Positions 52,365 to 61,648 of a stretch of DNA of 64,000 nucleotides are shown here, piece by piece (the first letter of the stretch is position 1; every line of letters starts with the position of its first letter). The DNA comes from Pseudomonas nitroreducens NBRC 12694. GTDB taxonomy: Bacteria > Pseudomonadota > Gammaproteobacteria > Pseudomonadales > Pseudomonadaceae. The DNA is taken from the NCBI RefSeq assembly GCF_002091755.1, contig NZ_BDAI01000003.1, positions 434,001-498,000 of the forward strand, in the 5' to 3' direction. The translations under genes and the position numbers were made by a program. The notes beneath the pieces were generated by a model. That model ran no database searches. It saw nothing but the letters and a program-made list of their open reading frames with translations, and was not told the origin of the DNA.

Positions 52365-53420
52365 ATGAGCAAATTCTGGAGCCCCTTCGTCAAGGAACTG
52401 GTGCCCTATGTTCCTGGCGAGCAGCCAAAGCTGGCCAAGCTGGTCAAGCTGAACACCAACGAAAACCCCTACGGCCCGTCGCCGAAGGTGGTCGCCGCGA
52501 TCCAGGCCGAGCTGAACGACACGCTGCGCCTGTATCCGGACCCGAACGCTGACCGCCTGAAGCAGACTATCGCCGAATACCACGGTGTGAAGACCGCCCA
52601 GGTCTTCGTCGGCAACGGCTCGGACGAAGTCCTGGCTCACGCCTTCCACGCGCTGTTCCAGCACGGCAAGCCGCTGCTGTTCCCCGACGTGACCTACAGC
52701 TTCTATCCGGTCTACTGCGGTCTCTACGGCATCGAGTTTGAAGCGCTGCCGCTGGACGAGCAGTTCCAGATACGCGCCGAGGATTACGCACGCCCGAACG
52801 GCGGCATCATCTTCCCCAACCCCAACGCGCCCACCGGTTGCCTGCTGCCGCTAGGAGCCATCGAGCGCCTGCTGCAAGCCAGCCCGGACAGCGTGGTGCT
52901 GGTGGACGAGGCCTACGTCGACTTCGGCGGCGAGACCGCGATTTCCCTGGTCGACCGCTACCCGAACCTGCTGGTGGCGCAGACCCTGTCCAAGTCGCGT
53001 TCGCTGGCGGGCCTGCGGGTCGGCTTCGCGGTGGGGCATGAAGACCTGATCGAAGCGCTGGAACGGGTGAAGAACAGCTTCAACTCCTACCCGCTGGACC
53101 GCCTGGCGCTGGCCGGTGCGGTGGCGTCCTTCGAGGACCAGGCCTACTTCGAGCAGACCTGCAGCGCGGTTATCCACAGCCGCGAGAAGCTGGTGGCCGA
53201 GCTCAAGACCCTGGGCTTCGAGGTGCTGCCGTCGGCGGCGAACTTCATCTTCGCCCGCCACCCGCAGCGTGACGGTGCTGAACTGGCCGCGGCCCTGCGC
53301 GAAGAGGGCGTGATCGTGCGTCACTTCAAGCAGCAGCGGATCAACCAGTTCCTGCGCATCAGCATCGGCACCGAGGAGCAGAACCAGGCTCTGATCGATG
53401 CCCTGCGACTGAAGTTGTAA
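52365..53420 (+). CDS. hisC: Histidinol-phosphate aminotransferase
   Basis: 351-aa PLP-dependent class I/II aminotransferase. PLP-binding Lys210 is in QTLSKSRSLAGLRVGF, and VKLNTNENPYGPSP at the N-terminus is characteristic. It corresponds to HisC1 of P. aeruginosa, the copy linked to hisGD. A bidirectional terminator follows. Confidence 0.96.
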   Translation: MSKFWSPFVKELVPYVPGEQPKLAKLVKLNTNENPYGPSPKVVAAIQAELNDTLRLYPDPNADRLKQTIAEYHGVKTAQVFVGNGSDEVLAHAFHALFQHGKPLLFPDVTYSFYPVYCGLYGIEFEALPLDEQFQIRAEDYARPNGGIIFPNPNAPTGCLLPLGAIERLLQASPDSVVLVDEAYVDFGGETAISLVDRYPNLLVAQTLSKSRSLAGLRVGFAVGHEDLIEALERVKNSFNSYPLDRLALAGAVASFEDQAYFEQTCSAVIHSREKLVAELKTLGFEVLPSAANFIFARHPQRDGAELAAALREEGVIVRHFKQQRINQFLRISIGTEEQNQALIDALRLKL

Positions 53421-53435
53421 GGCTTTCGCTGGTAA

Positions 53436-53465
53436 CGAAAACGGCGCCCGAGGGCGCCGTTTTTC
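53436..53465. terminator. Bidirectional terminator between hisC and algW
   Basis: Stem ACGGCGCCC / GGGCGCCGT (53441-53460) is flanked by GAAAA on one side and TTTTTC on the other, so it can end both the plus-strand his transcript and the minus-strand algW transcript. Confidence 0.88.
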
Positions 53466-53489
53466 ATGGCTCCGGAAAAGAGCCCGGTA

Positions 53490-54638
53490 TCAATTGGCGT
53501 TGGGCGCGGGCGGCGGGCGCAGGCCGACTTCGGCGTTGAGTGTCACCGGCTTGCCGTTGCGCAGCACTTCGATGGTGATCTTCTCGCCCGGCTTGGTGCG
53601 CGCCACCTGGTTCATCGAGCGGCGGCCATCGCTGGCGGCCTCGCCATCGATGTTCAGGATGATGTCGCCCGGCAGCAGGCCGGCCTTGGCGGCGGGGCCG
53701 TCGCGGTAGACGCCGGCGACGACGATGCCGGCCTTGTCCTTGAGGTCGAAGGACTCGGCCAGTTCCGGGGTCAGCGGCTGTACCTCGACACCGAGCCAGC
53801 CGCGGATCACCTGGCCGTGCTCAATGATCGACTGCATGACTTCCAGAGCCAGCTTGGTCGGGATGGCGAAGCCGATGCCCTGGGAGCCGCCGGATTTGGA
53901 GAAGATCGCGGTGTTGATGCCGATCAGATTACCGTTGGCGTCCACCAGCGCGCCGCCGGAGTTACCGGGGTTGATCGCCGCATCGGTCTGGATGAAGTCT
54001 TCGTAGGTGTTCAGGCCCAGCTGGTTGCGGCCGGTGGCGCTGATGATGCCCATGGTGACGGTCTGGCCGACGCCGAACGGGTTTCCGATGGCCAGGCAGA
54101 CATCGCCGGTGCGGATGCCATCGGAGCGGCCGAGCATGATCGAAGGCAGGTCCTTGAGGTCGATCTTCAACACTGCAAGGTCGGTTTCCGGGTCGCTGCC
54201 CACCAGGCGGGCGATGGTCTCGCGGCCATCACGAAGGGCCACGACGATCTGGTCAGCGCCGGAGGTCACGTGGTTGTTGGTCAGCAGATAGCCTTCGGGA
54301 CTCATGATCACTGCCGAACCCAGGCTCGATTCCATGCGCTTCTGTTGCGGCAGGTTATCGCCGAAGAAGCGCCGGAACAGCGGGTCGTCGAGCATGGAGT
54401 TGTTCGGCTTGCTGACCATCTTGGTGGTGTAAAGATTGGCCACTGCAGGCGAGGAGCGGGTCACGGCGTCAGCGTAGCTGACCGGGCCTTGCTGGATGCG
54501 GCTGAGCAGTGGAGCCTGTTGCAGGTGCACTTCCTGCTGCGGAAGGCCGACCCATTGCGGGTTATGCTGGATGATCAGCAGCGCCAACAGGACGCCAACC
54601 AGCACGGGCCAGCCGAGAAAACGCAGGGCCTTCAGCAT
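53490..54638 (-). CDS. algW: AlgW, DegS-type periplasmic serine protease
   Basis: 382-aa inner-membrane anchored protease that cuts MucA to release AlgU under envelope stress. One N-terminal helix (about 9-24) is followed by the trypsin-like domain with His123 (TNNHVTSG), Asp153 (TDLAVLKID) and Ser227 (NPGNSGGA), then a single PDZ domain (LLPGDIILNIDGEAASD). ATG 54638 matches the known N-terminus style; the longer frame upstream is not conserved. It diverges from the Nif3-like gene. Confidence 0.96.
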   Translation of the reverse strand: MLKALRFLGWPVLVGVLLALLIIQHNPQWVGLPQQEVHLQQAPLLSRIQQGPVSYADAVTRSSPAVANLYTTKMVSKPNNSMLDDPLFRRFFGDNLPQQKRMESSLGSAVIMSPEGYLLTNNHVTSGADQIVVALRDGRETIARLVGSDPETDLAVLKIDLKDLPSIMLGRSDGIRTGDVCLAIGNPFGVGQTVTMGIISATGRNQLGLNTYEDFIQTDAAINPGNSGGALVDANGNLIGINTAIFSKSGGSQGIGFAIPTKLALEVMQSIIEHGQVIRGWLGVEVQPLTPELAESFDLKDKAGIVVAGVYRDGPAAKAGLLPGDIILNIDGEAASDGRRSMNQVARTKPGEKITIEVLRNGKPVTLNAEVGLRPPPAPNAN

Positions 54639-54751
54639 CGAAGAAAATCCTTGGGGTTGCTTGGCCGGGGGATGGCCGATAGGGTGGCGGCCATTATACG
54701 GGCGGCGAGCCAAGAAAATAGACGCTCGCAGCCGATGTTGGAGGAATTTCG

Positions 54752-55510
54752 ATGGCTATCGCACTGAGCACGCTGGTCGAGGAAGCGGACCGTTTCCTGG
54801 AGGCCGCGAAGATCCAGGATTACTGCCCCAACGGCCTGCAGGTCGAGGGCCGGCCGCAGGTGCGGCGCATCGTTTCCGGTGTCACCGCCAGCCAGGCGCT
54901 GCTGGATGCCGCCGTGGAAGCAGACGCCGATGTGGTGCTGGTCCACCACGGCTATTTCTGGAAGGGCGAGGATGCCCGGGTGGTCGGCATGAAGCAGCGA
55001 CGCCTGAAGACCCTGCTGAACCATGACATCAGCCTGCTGGCCTATCACCTGCCGCTGGACCTGCATGCCGAGGTGGGCAACAACGTGCAGCTCGGCCGTC
55101 AACTCGGTTTCGAGATCGAAGGGCCGCTGGAGCCCGGCAACCCGCGCTCCATCGTCCTGGTAGGCTCGCTGGTCGAACCCATGCTGCCGAGCGATCTGGC
55201 GCTCCATGTGCGCGATGTGCTGGGTCGCGAGCCGTTGCTGGTGGATGGCGGCCAGCCGATCCGTCGCATCGCCTGGTGCACCGGTGGCGCCCAGGGCTAC
55301 ATCGACCAGGCGATCGCCGCGGGCGTCGATGCTTATCTGACCGGCGAAGTCTCCGAACAGACTGTGCACAGCGCGCGGGAGAATGGCATCAGCTTCATCG
55401 CCGCCGGCCACCACGCTACAGAGCGCTACGGTGTGCAGGCGCTGGGGGATTACCTGGCCAGGCGCTTTGCCATCGAGCACCTGTTCATCGATTGCCCGAA
55501 CCCTGCCTGA
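54752..55510 (+). CDS. Nif3-like dinuclear metal center protein (YbgI/DUF34)
   Basis: 252-aa cytoplasmic protein of the NIF3 family; members bind two metals, and a GTP cyclohydrolase I type 2 or metal-chaperone role has been proposed for some. Metal-ligand segments VLVHHGYFWKG, LAYHLPLDLH and AAGHHATERYG are intact. TTGGAGGAA precedes the ATG. Its function is not established. Confidence 0.9.
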   Translation: MAIALSTLVEEADRFLEAAKIQDYCPNGLQVEGRPQVRRIVSGVTASQALLDAAVEADADVVLVHHGYFWKGEDARVVGMKQRRLKTLLNHDISLLAYHLPLDLHAEVGNNVQLGRQLGFEIEGPLEPGNPRSIVLVGSLVEPMLPSDLALHVRDVLGREPLLVDGGQPIRRIAWCTGGAQGYIDQAIAAGVDAYLTGEVSEQTVHSARENGISFIAAGHHATERYGVQALGDYLARRFAIEHLFIDCPNPA

Positions 55511-55517
55511 CTCTTCG

Positions 55518-55564
55518 GCGCCATGAAAAAAGCCGGCTCAAGGAGCCGGCTTTTTTCATGGCGC
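55518..55564. terminator. Bidirectional terminator; perfect 47-bp palindrome
   Basis: Two exactly complementary 22-base arms (55518-55539 and 55543-55564) with an AAG loop; the core is GCCGGCTC / GAGCCGGC, flanked by A6 and T6. It lies between convergent stops of the Nif3-like gene and mltB and reaches to within two bases of the mltB stop. Confidence 0.92.
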
Positions 55565-55565
55565 C

Positions 55566-56663
55566 TCAGCGGTAGCCGTGACGCTGGCGGTCCACCGCCT
55601 TGCCCAGTTCCCACACCGCCATGGCGTAGTGCGTGCTGTGGTTGTAGCGGGTGATCACATAGAAATTCGGCAGGCCGTACCAGTACTGGTAGGTGTTGCC
55701 CATGTCCAGGCGCAGCAGGCTGGCGGTCTGGTGATTGCCCAGCGAGCCCTGCGGGCGCAGGCCGGCAGCGGACAGGGCGCTGATCGAGTACTGAGTCTTG
55801 AAGCCATCTTCCAGCGAGCGGGCCTGGCCGATGGCCGGGATCGCCACCGCATCGCCGGTGACCCAGCCGTGCTGCTTGAAGTAGTTGGCCACGCTGCCGA
55901 TGGCGTCGCGCGGATTCCACAGGTCGCGGTGGCCGTCGCCGTCGAAGTCCACTGCGTACTGGGTGAAGGAGGAGGGCATGAACTGCCCATAGCCCATGGC
56001 GCCGGCGTAGGAGCCGCGCATCTCCAGCGGATTGTCGCCTTCCTTGCGTGCCTGGAGAAGGAACTGCTCCAGCTCGCCGCTGAAGAACTCGGCACGACGC
56101 GGGTAGGAGAACGACAGGGTGGCCAGTGCGTCGATGATCCGCGTCTTGCCCATCACGCGGCCCCAGCGGGTTTCCACGCCGATGATGCCGACGATGATTT
56201 CCGGTGGCACGCCGTAGGTGCGCGAGGCGCGTTGCAGGTCCGCCTCGTACTGGTCCCAGAACAGTACGCCCTTCTGCACGTTATCCGGGGTGATGAATTT
56301 CTTCCGGTAGCGCAACCAGGCGCCGTTCGGGCCGCTGGGCGGGGTGTAGGTCGGGGCCTGGCGGTCCATCAGGCGGATCACCCAGTCCAGTTCCTGGGTT
56401 TGGGCAAACAGGTCGTGCAGGTCCTGCCGGTTGAAGCCGTGCTTGCTCACCATCATGTCGATGAAGCGATTGGCGTTGGCATTATTCGCGTAGTCACCGC
56501 GCAGCGGGGTGATCGGTTGTACAGAGCCGAACGCCGGGTGGGCACTGGTCGTGATCAGGGTGGGGGGCTTGGGCTTCTGGGCCGGTTGTGGTGCGGGAGT
56601 CGGTTTGCTGCTGCACGCAGAGACCAGGACGAGTAAAGGCAGGGTGAAAGCGATGCGGCGCAT
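55566..56663 (-). CDS. mltB: Membrane-bound lytic transglycosylase B
   Basis: 365-aa outer-membrane lipoprotein that cleaves peptidoglycan glycan strands to anhydro-muropeptides. Lipobox LVSAC gives Cys17. The catalytic Glu164 is in GIIGVETRWGRVMG, and GAMGYGQFMPSSF and DGDGHRDLWNPRDAIGSVA are classic for family GH103. ATG 56663 is chosen because it gives the lipoprotein signal. It diverges from cysD. Confidence 0.96.
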   Translation of the reverse strand: MRRIAFTLPLLVLVSACSSKPTPAPQPAQKPKPPTLITTSAHPAFGSVQPITPLRGDYANNANANRFIDMMVSKHGFNRQDLHDLFAQTQELDWVIRLMDRQAPTYTPPSGPNGAWLRYRKKFITPDNVQKGVLFWDQYEADLQRASRTYGVPPEIIVGIIGVETRWGRVMGKTRIIDALATLSFSYPRRAEFFSGELEQFLLQARKEGDNPLEMRGSYAGAMGYGQFMPSSFTQYAVDFDGDGHRDLWNPRDAIGSVANYFKQHGWVTGDAVAIPAIGQARSLEDGFKTQYSISALSAAGLRPQGSLGNHQTASLLRLDMGNTYQYWYGLPNFYVITRYNHSTHYAMAVWELGKAVDRQRHGYR

Positions 56664-56999
56664 GGGGAATCTTCTGGGGCAGGAAAACGTGCCGGCTATG
56701 CTAGCGCAGTGCCGCGCGGGCACAAGCCGGGACATTGCGAGACTGTTGCAGGAAAAGTCCTTCAGTCTTGCGACACCAATGTCGGGCGATGGCATCTCAA
56801 GCGTCGATGAGATGGGGTTCAGGGCCTTCCTCAAACACCTCGTCGGCGGGCGCGAAGCTCTGAGGGTGACTGAGCGCGTATGGCTATATAAGTATATTTT
56901 TTCGGTATAACCCGCCCGCCGGTTAGAGCCTTGCGCTGTGATAGAGTGCGCGCTCGTCTACGGCCCGCCGGCCGTCCATAAGCAATTCCGTGAGTAGCC
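56664..56999. promoter_or_regulatory. mltB/cysD divergent region with AT-rich block, candidate cysD control site
   Basis: 336-bp gap without a convincing gene. An AT-rich block at 56882-56910 (ATATAAGTATATTTTTTCGG) stands out, about 90 bp before cysD, followed by CTTGCGCTGTGATAGAGTGC, where GATAGA could be a -10. Sulfate-assimilation genes are normally activated by CysB at such AT-rich sites; CysB control here is inferred from the gene family. Confidence 0.45.
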
Positions 57000-57917
57000 A
57001 TGGTCGACAAACTGACGCATCTGAAACAGCTGGAGGCCGAGAGCATCCACATCATCCGCGAGGTCGCCGCCGAATTCGACAACCCGGTGATGCTGTACTC
57101 GATCGGCAAGGACAGCGCGGTGATGCTCCACCTCGCGCGCAAGGCCTTCTTCCCCGGCAAGCTGCCGTTCCCGGTGATGCATGTCGACACCCGCTGGAAA
57201 TTCCAGGAGATGTACCGCTTCCGCGAGAAGATGGTCAGCGAATACGGCCTGGACCTGATTACCCACATCAATCCCGATGGCGTGGCGCAGGACATCAACC
57301 CGTTCACCCACGGCAGCGCCAAGCACACCGACATCATGAAGACCGAGGGCCTCAAGCAGGCGCTCGACAAGTACGGCTTCGACGCCGCCTTCGGTGGTGC
57401 CCGCCGCGACGAGGAGAAATCCCGCGCCAAGGAGCGGGTGTACTCGTTCCGCGACAGCAAGCACCGCTGGGACCCGAAGAACCAGCGTCCGGAACTGTGG
57501 AACGTCTATAACGGCAAGGTGAAAAAGGGCGAGTCGATCCGCGTCTTCCCGCTCTCCAACTGGACCGAGCTGGACATCTGGCAGTACATCTACCTCGAGC
57601 AGATCCCGATCGTTCCGCTGTACTTCGCCGAAGAGCGCGAAGTCATCGAGATGAACGGCTCGCTGATCATGATCGACGACGAACGCATCCTCGAGCACCT
57701 CACGCCCGAGCAGAAGGCCAGCATCCAGAAGAAGATGGTGCGTTTCCGCACCCTGGGCTGCTACCCGCTGACCGGCGCGGTGGAGTCGACCGCTACTTCG
57801 CTGCCGGAAATCATCCAGGAAATGCTGCTGACGCGGACTTCCGAGCGCCAGGGCCGGGTCATCGACCATGATGCCGCCGGCTCGATGGAAGAAAAGAAAC
57901 GTCAGGGCTACTTCTAA
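57000..57917 (+). CDS. cysD: Sulfate adenylyltransferase subunit 2
   Basis: 305-aa PP-loop ATP sulfurylase subunit that forms APS from sulfate and ATP. The PP motif region is MLYSIGKDSAVMLHLARKAF, followed by FGGARRDEEKSRAKERV. The C-terminal RQGYF ending is typical. It is 12 bp before cysNC. Confidence 0.97.
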   Translation: MVDKLTHLKQLEAESIHIIREVAAEFDNPVMLYSIGKDSAVMLHLARKAFFPGKLPFPVMHVDTRWKFQEMYRFREKMVSEYGLDLITHINPDGVAQDINPFTHGSAKHTDIMKTEGLKQALDKYGFDAAFGGARRDEEKSRAKERVYSFRDSKHRWDPKNQRPELWNVYNGKVKKGESIRVFPLSNWTELDIWQYIYLEQIPIVPLYFAEEREVIEMNGSLIMIDDERILEHLTPEQKASIQKKMVRFRTLGCYPLTGAVESTATSLPEIIQEMLLTRTSERQGRVIDHDAAGSMEEKKRQGYF

Positions 57918-57929
57918 GGTTCTCGCACC

Positions 57930-59828
57930 ATGTCGCATCAATCCGATCTGATCAGCGAGGACATCCTCGCCTACCTGGCCCAGCACGAGCGCAAGGAACT
58001 CCTGCGCTTCCTCACCTGCGGCAACGTCGACGACGGCAAGAGCACCCTGATCGGGCGCCTGCTGCACGACTCCAAGATGATCTACGAGGACCACCTCGAG
58101 GCCATCACCCGCGACTCGAAGAAAGTCGGCACCACCGGCGATGACGTCGACCTGGCGCTGCTGGTCGACGGCCTGCAGGCCGAGCGCGAGCAGGGCATCA
58201 CCATCGACGTGGCGTACCGCTACTTCAGCACCGCCAAGCGCAAGTTCATCATCGCCGACACCCCCGGCCATGAGCAGTACACCCGCAACATGGCTACCGG
58301 TGCTTCCACCTGCGACCTGGCCATCATCCTGATCGACGCCCGCTACGGCGTGCAGACCCAGACCCGCCGGCACAGCTTCATCGCCTCGCTGCTGGGCATC
58401 AAGCACATCGTCGTCGCCATCAACAAGATGGACCTCAAGGGCTTTGACCAGGGCGTGTTCGAGCAGATCAAGGCCGACTACCTGCAGTTCGCCGACAAGA
58501 TCAACCTCAAGACCAATTCCCTGCACTTCGTGCCGATGTCGGCGCTGAAGGGCGACAACGTGGTCAACAAGTCCGAGCGCTCGCCGTGGTACACCGGCCA
58601 GTCGCTGATGGAAATCCTCGAGACCGTGGAAGTCGCGGGCGACCGCAACCTCGACGACATGCGCTTCCCGGTGCAGTACGTCAACCGTCCGAACCTGAAC
58701 TTCCGTGGCTTCGCCGGCACCCTGGCGAGCGGAATCGTGCGCAAGGGCGACGAAGTCATTGCCCTGCCGTCGGGCAAGGGCAGCAAGGTCAAGTCCATCG
58801 TCACCTACGAAGGTGAGCTGGAGCAGGCAGGTCCGGGCCAGGCCATCACCCTGACCCTGGAAGACGAGATCGACGTCTCCCGCGGCGACATGCTGGTGCA
58901 TGCCGACAACCGTCCGCAGGTCACCGACGGCTTCGACGCCATGCTGGTGTGGATGGCCGAAGAGCCGATGCTGCCGGGCAAGAAGTACGACATCAAGCGC
59001 GCCACCAGCTATGTCCCGGGCTCGATCCCGAGCATCACCCACAAGGTGGACGTGAACACCCTGGAAGAGACCGCCGCCAGCGAACTCAAGCTCAACGAGA
59101 TCGCCCGCGTGAAGGTCAGCCTGGATGCTCCGATCGCGCTGGACGGCTACGAACAGAATCGCACCACCGGTGCCTTCATCGTGGTCGACCGCCTGACCAA
59201 CGGCACCGTCGGCGCCGGCATGATCATCGCCGCGCCGCAGGCCGGGCAGGGGGCTTCCGTCCACCACAGCAACGGCCATGTAGCCCGTGAAGAGCGTGCT
59301 GCGCGCTTCGGCCAGCAGCCGGCTACTGTGCTGTTCAGCGGCCTCTCCGGCGCCGGCAAGAGCACCCTGGCCTATGCGGTGGAGCGCAAGCTGTTCGACA
59401 TGGGGCGCGCGGTCTATGTGCTGGACGGCCAGAACCTGCGCCACGACCTCAACAAGGGCCTGCCGCAGGACCGCGCCGGTCGCAACGAGAACTGGCAGCG
59501 TACCGCCCATGTGGCCAAGCAGTTCAACGAAGCCGGCCTGATCAGCCTGTGCGCCTTCGTCGCCCCGAGCGCCGAAGGCCGCGCGCAGACCAAGGCGCTG
59601 ATCGGAGCCGAACGCTTCATCACCGTCTACGTCCAGGCTTCCCCGCAGGTCTGCCGCGAACGCGACCCGCAAGGCCTGTATGCCGCCGGCCAGGACAACA
59701 TCCCGGGCGAGTCCTTCCCCTACGATGTGCCGCTGGATGCCGATCTGGTGATCGACACCCAGAGCCAGTCGGTGGAAGAGGGCGTCAAGGCGGTCCTCGA
59801 CCTGCTGCGCCAGCGCGGCGCGATCTGA
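57930..59828 (+). CDS. cysN: CysNC: sulfate adenylyltransferase GTPase subunit fused to APS kinase
   Basis: 632-aa bifunctional protein. The N-terminal EF-Tu-like GTPase (GNVDDGKSTLIG at 31-41, DTPGHEQYT, NKMD) drives APS formation with CysD. The C-terminal domain is an APS kinase with Walker A GLSGAGKST from residue 471 and QDRAGRNENWQRTAHVAK, making PAPS. The junction is near HHSNGHVAREERAARFG. The fusion replaces separate cysN and cysC. Confidence 0.97.
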   Translation: MSHQSDLISEDILAYLAQHERKELLRFLTCGNVDDGKSTLIGRLLHDSKMIYEDHLEAITRDSKKVGTTGDDVDLALLVDGLQAEREQGITIDVAYRYFSTAKRKFIIADTPGHEQYTRNMATGASTCDLAIILIDARYGVQTQTRRHSFIASLLGIKHIVVAINKMDLKGFDQGVFEQIKADYLQFADKINLKTNSLHFVPMSALKGDNVVNKSERSPWYTGQSLMEILETVEVAGDRNLDDMRFPVQYVNRPNLNFRGFAGTLASGIVRKGDEVIALPSGKGSKVKSIVTYEGELEQAGPGQAITLTLEDEIDVSRGDMLVHADNRPQVTDGFDAMLVWMAEEPMLPGKKYDIKRATSYVPGSIPSITHKVDVNTLEETAASELKLNEIARVKVSLDAPIALDGYEQNRTTGAFIVVDRLTNGTVGAGMIIAAPQAGQGASVHHSNGHVAREERAARFGQQPATVLFSGLSGAGKSTLAYAVERKLFDMGRAVYVLDGQNLRHDLNKGLPQDRAGRNENWQRTAHVAKQFNEAGLISLCAFVAPSAEGRAQTKALIGAERFITVYVQASPQVCRERDPQGLYAAGQDNIPGESFPYDVPLDADLVIDTQSQSVEEGVKAVLDLLRQRGAI

Positions 59829-59850
59829 TCGCACAGCGCTGAACTGAAGA

Positions 59851-59875
59851 AGCCCCGCACCTGCGGGGCTTTTTC
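59851..59875 (+). terminator. Terminator of cysD-cysNC
   Basis: AGCCCCGCA / TGCGGGGCT with a two-base loop, then TTTT, 22 bp after the stop. Confidence 0.9.
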
Positions 59876-59979
59876 ATGCCTGACGTTCTTGTGGGAGCCG
59901 CTGTGGCGGGCGGCCCGGTCGATTGTCATGCGCAAAGCCTTCGCTGGCAGATGGCTATTGCCGTTGATCGATACCTACA

Positions 59980-59998
59980 TATAATGCGACTGATTATT
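59980..59998 (+). promoter_or_regulatory. Candidate Fur box upstream of the FecI-like sigma factor
   Basis: TATAATGCGACTGATTATT matches the 19-bp Fur consensus at 13 positions with two well-preserved outer half-sites. It lies 10 bp before the sigma-factor ATG at 60008, where Fur would cover the promoter. Confidence 0.68.
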
Positions 59999-60007
59999 AT
60001 TTGCTGA

Positions 60008-60568
60008 ATGGCAGGTGCGGTGGTGTCGCTACTGGGTCGTACACAACTCGCGGATCACGACATGCACCGCCTCTACGCCGATCACCATGGCTGGCTGCAA
60101 GGCTGGATCCGTCGCAAGACGGGCTGCTCGCAGCGTGCCGCCGACCTCGCCCAGGACACTTTCCTGCGCGTGCTCACGGTGCGTGCCAAGGGCGTCGCGG
60201 TGTATCTCGAGCAACCGCGCACCTACCTCGCGACCATTGCCCGCGGCCTGGTGATCGACCAGTGGCGCCGCCTGCAGCTGGAGCAGGCGTGGCTGGAGTC
60301 CCTGGCCGCCCAGCCCGAGGCGGTGCAATCGTCTCCTGAACAATTGGCGCTGATCCTGGAAACATTGCAGCAGGTGGACGCGATGCTTCTGCGTCTGCCC
60401 GCCAGAGCTCGCCGGGCCTTCCTGCTGGCGCAGATCGATGGCTTGCCGTACCGGGAAATCGCTGTGGAGCTGGGGGTGTCCGAGCGCATGGTGAAGAAAT
60501 ATCTCGCCCAGGCGTTCCTGCACTGCGCGGTGCTGGAAGCCGAGCTGGACGGAGTGCTGGTGGAGTGA
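60008..60568 (+). CDS. FecI-like ECF sigma factor for iron uptake
   Basis: 186-aa ECF sigma factor of the iron-starvation group. Region 2 is seen as RAADLAQDTFLRVLT and PRTYLATIARGLVIDQWRR; region 4 has LPYREIAVELGVSERMVKKYL. It should transcribe the downstream TonB receptor when released by the FecR-like protein. ATG 60008 is used; GTGs at 60020/60023 or ATG 60062 are alternatives since no start has a clear ribosome binding site. The preceding Fur box fits control by iron. Confidence 0.92.
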   Translation: MAGAVVSLLGRTQLADHDMHRLYADHHGWLQGWIRRKTGCSQRAADLAQDTFLRVLTVRAKGVAVYLEQPRTYLATIARGLVIDQWRRLQLEQAWLESLAAQPEAVQSSPEQLALILETLQQVDAMLLRLPARARRAFLLAQIDGLPYREIAVELGVSERMVKKYLAQAFLHCAVLEAELDGVLVE

Positions 60569-61545
60569 ACGGTCGCGACGACAAGCTCAGCCACGCCAGC
60601 CTGCAGCAGGCGGCGAACTGGTACGTGCTGCTGCAGGATGAAAATCCCAGCGTGCAACTCCATGCGCAATGGCGCCAATGGCTCGACCTGCACGCCGAGC
60701 ACCAGGCCGCCTGGCACTACGTCGAGCGCATAGGCCAACGATTCGCACCGCTACAGGGGGAAAGACAGCTGGCGGGGCGGGTGCTCAAGGCCAGTGGCGA
60801 GCGCCAGCTCTCGCGTCGCCAGGGCCTCAAGGGACTGCTGGTGCTCAGCGGCGGCCTGCTGCTCGGCTGGGGCTCCTGGCGCAGTACCGCGTTGCCGAGG
60901 TTGGTGCAAGGATGGAGTGCCGATTACAGCACCAGTACTGCCGAGACTCGCGAGGCTATCCTTGCCGATGGCACCCATCTCTGGCTGGCGGCGATCAGTG
61001 CGGTGGATGCCGACTTCGGTCCGGACCAGCGCCTGTTGCGGCTGCGTTTCGGCGAAGTGCTGGTGGACACCGCCAGGGATGCCGCGCACCGGCCCTTCCT
61101 TGTCGATACCGAGCAGGGGCGTCTGCGCGCACTGGGCACGCGCTTTGCGGTCAGGCAACTGGGCGACTCTACGCGCCTCAACGTCTACACCGGCGCAGTG
61201 GAAATCCGCACCGCGGAGAGTGGCGAGAAGCGAGTACTGGAAGCCGGCCAACGCGCTGACTTCACGCGCATCGCCATCGGCGAGGTGTTGCCGGCACAGA
61301 CGGCAGGGGATTCCTGGGTACGCCACGTGCTCACCGCCGAGAACATGTCGCTGGGGCAATTGGTCGAAGAGCTGGGCCGTTATCGCCACGGCTATCTGGG
61401 TTGTGATCCGGCAGTCGCGCAGTTGCCGGTGATGGGGTCCTTCCCCCTGGACGACAGTGACCAGGCGCTGCGCCTGCTGGCAGCGGCATTGCCGGTCAAG
61501 GTCCAGCGCCTGACACCGTGGTGGGTGAGCATCGAGTCCGTCTGA
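60565..61545 (+). CDS. FecR-like anti-sigma factor / signal transducer
   Basis: 326-aa inner-membrane sigma regulator. The cytoplasmic N-terminus (DUF4880-like, with QQAANWYVLLQDENPS and WRQWLDLHAEHQAAW) binds the sigma factor, one membrane segment lies at about 88-105, and the periplasmic FecR domain (REAILADGTHLWLAAISAVD, GTRFAVRQLGDSTRLNVYTG) receives the signal from the receptor. GTG start overlaps the sigma-factor stop (GTGA). Confidence 0.93.
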   Translation: MNGRDDKLSHASLQQAANWYVLLQDENPSVQLHAQWRQWLDLHAEHQAAWHYVERIGQRFAPLQGERQLAGRVLKASGERQLSRRQGLKGLLVLSGGLLLGWGSWRSTALPRLVQGWSADYSTSTAETREAILADGTHLWLAAISAVDADFGPDQRLLRLRFGEVLVDTARDAAHRPFLVDTEQGRLRALGTRFAVRQLGDSTRLNVYTGAVEIRTAESGEKRVLEAGQRADFTRIAIGEVLPAQTAGDSWVRHVLTAENMSLGQLVEELGRYRHGYLGCDPAVAQLPVMGSFPLDDSDQALRLLAAALPVKVQRLTPWWVSIESV

Positions 61546-61648
61546 CGTCTCACGAAAAAAACTTTCCGCCGCGGTTCCCTTTTCAGTCCCCCGTTCGGTC
61601 ATTCCACAGAAACGCACTTTTACCCACTGCACCGAACCAGGGAATTCC

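Noticed and set aside
56664..56834. N-terminal extension of mltB to 56834
   Set aside because: The extension precedes a proper lipoprotein signal peptide at 56663 and would place it internally.
59888..59925. REP-like half motif (TGTGGGAGCCGCTGTGGCGG) after cysNC
   Set aside because: Only one degenerate arm is seen, without the paired inverted copy, so it is not called a repeat.
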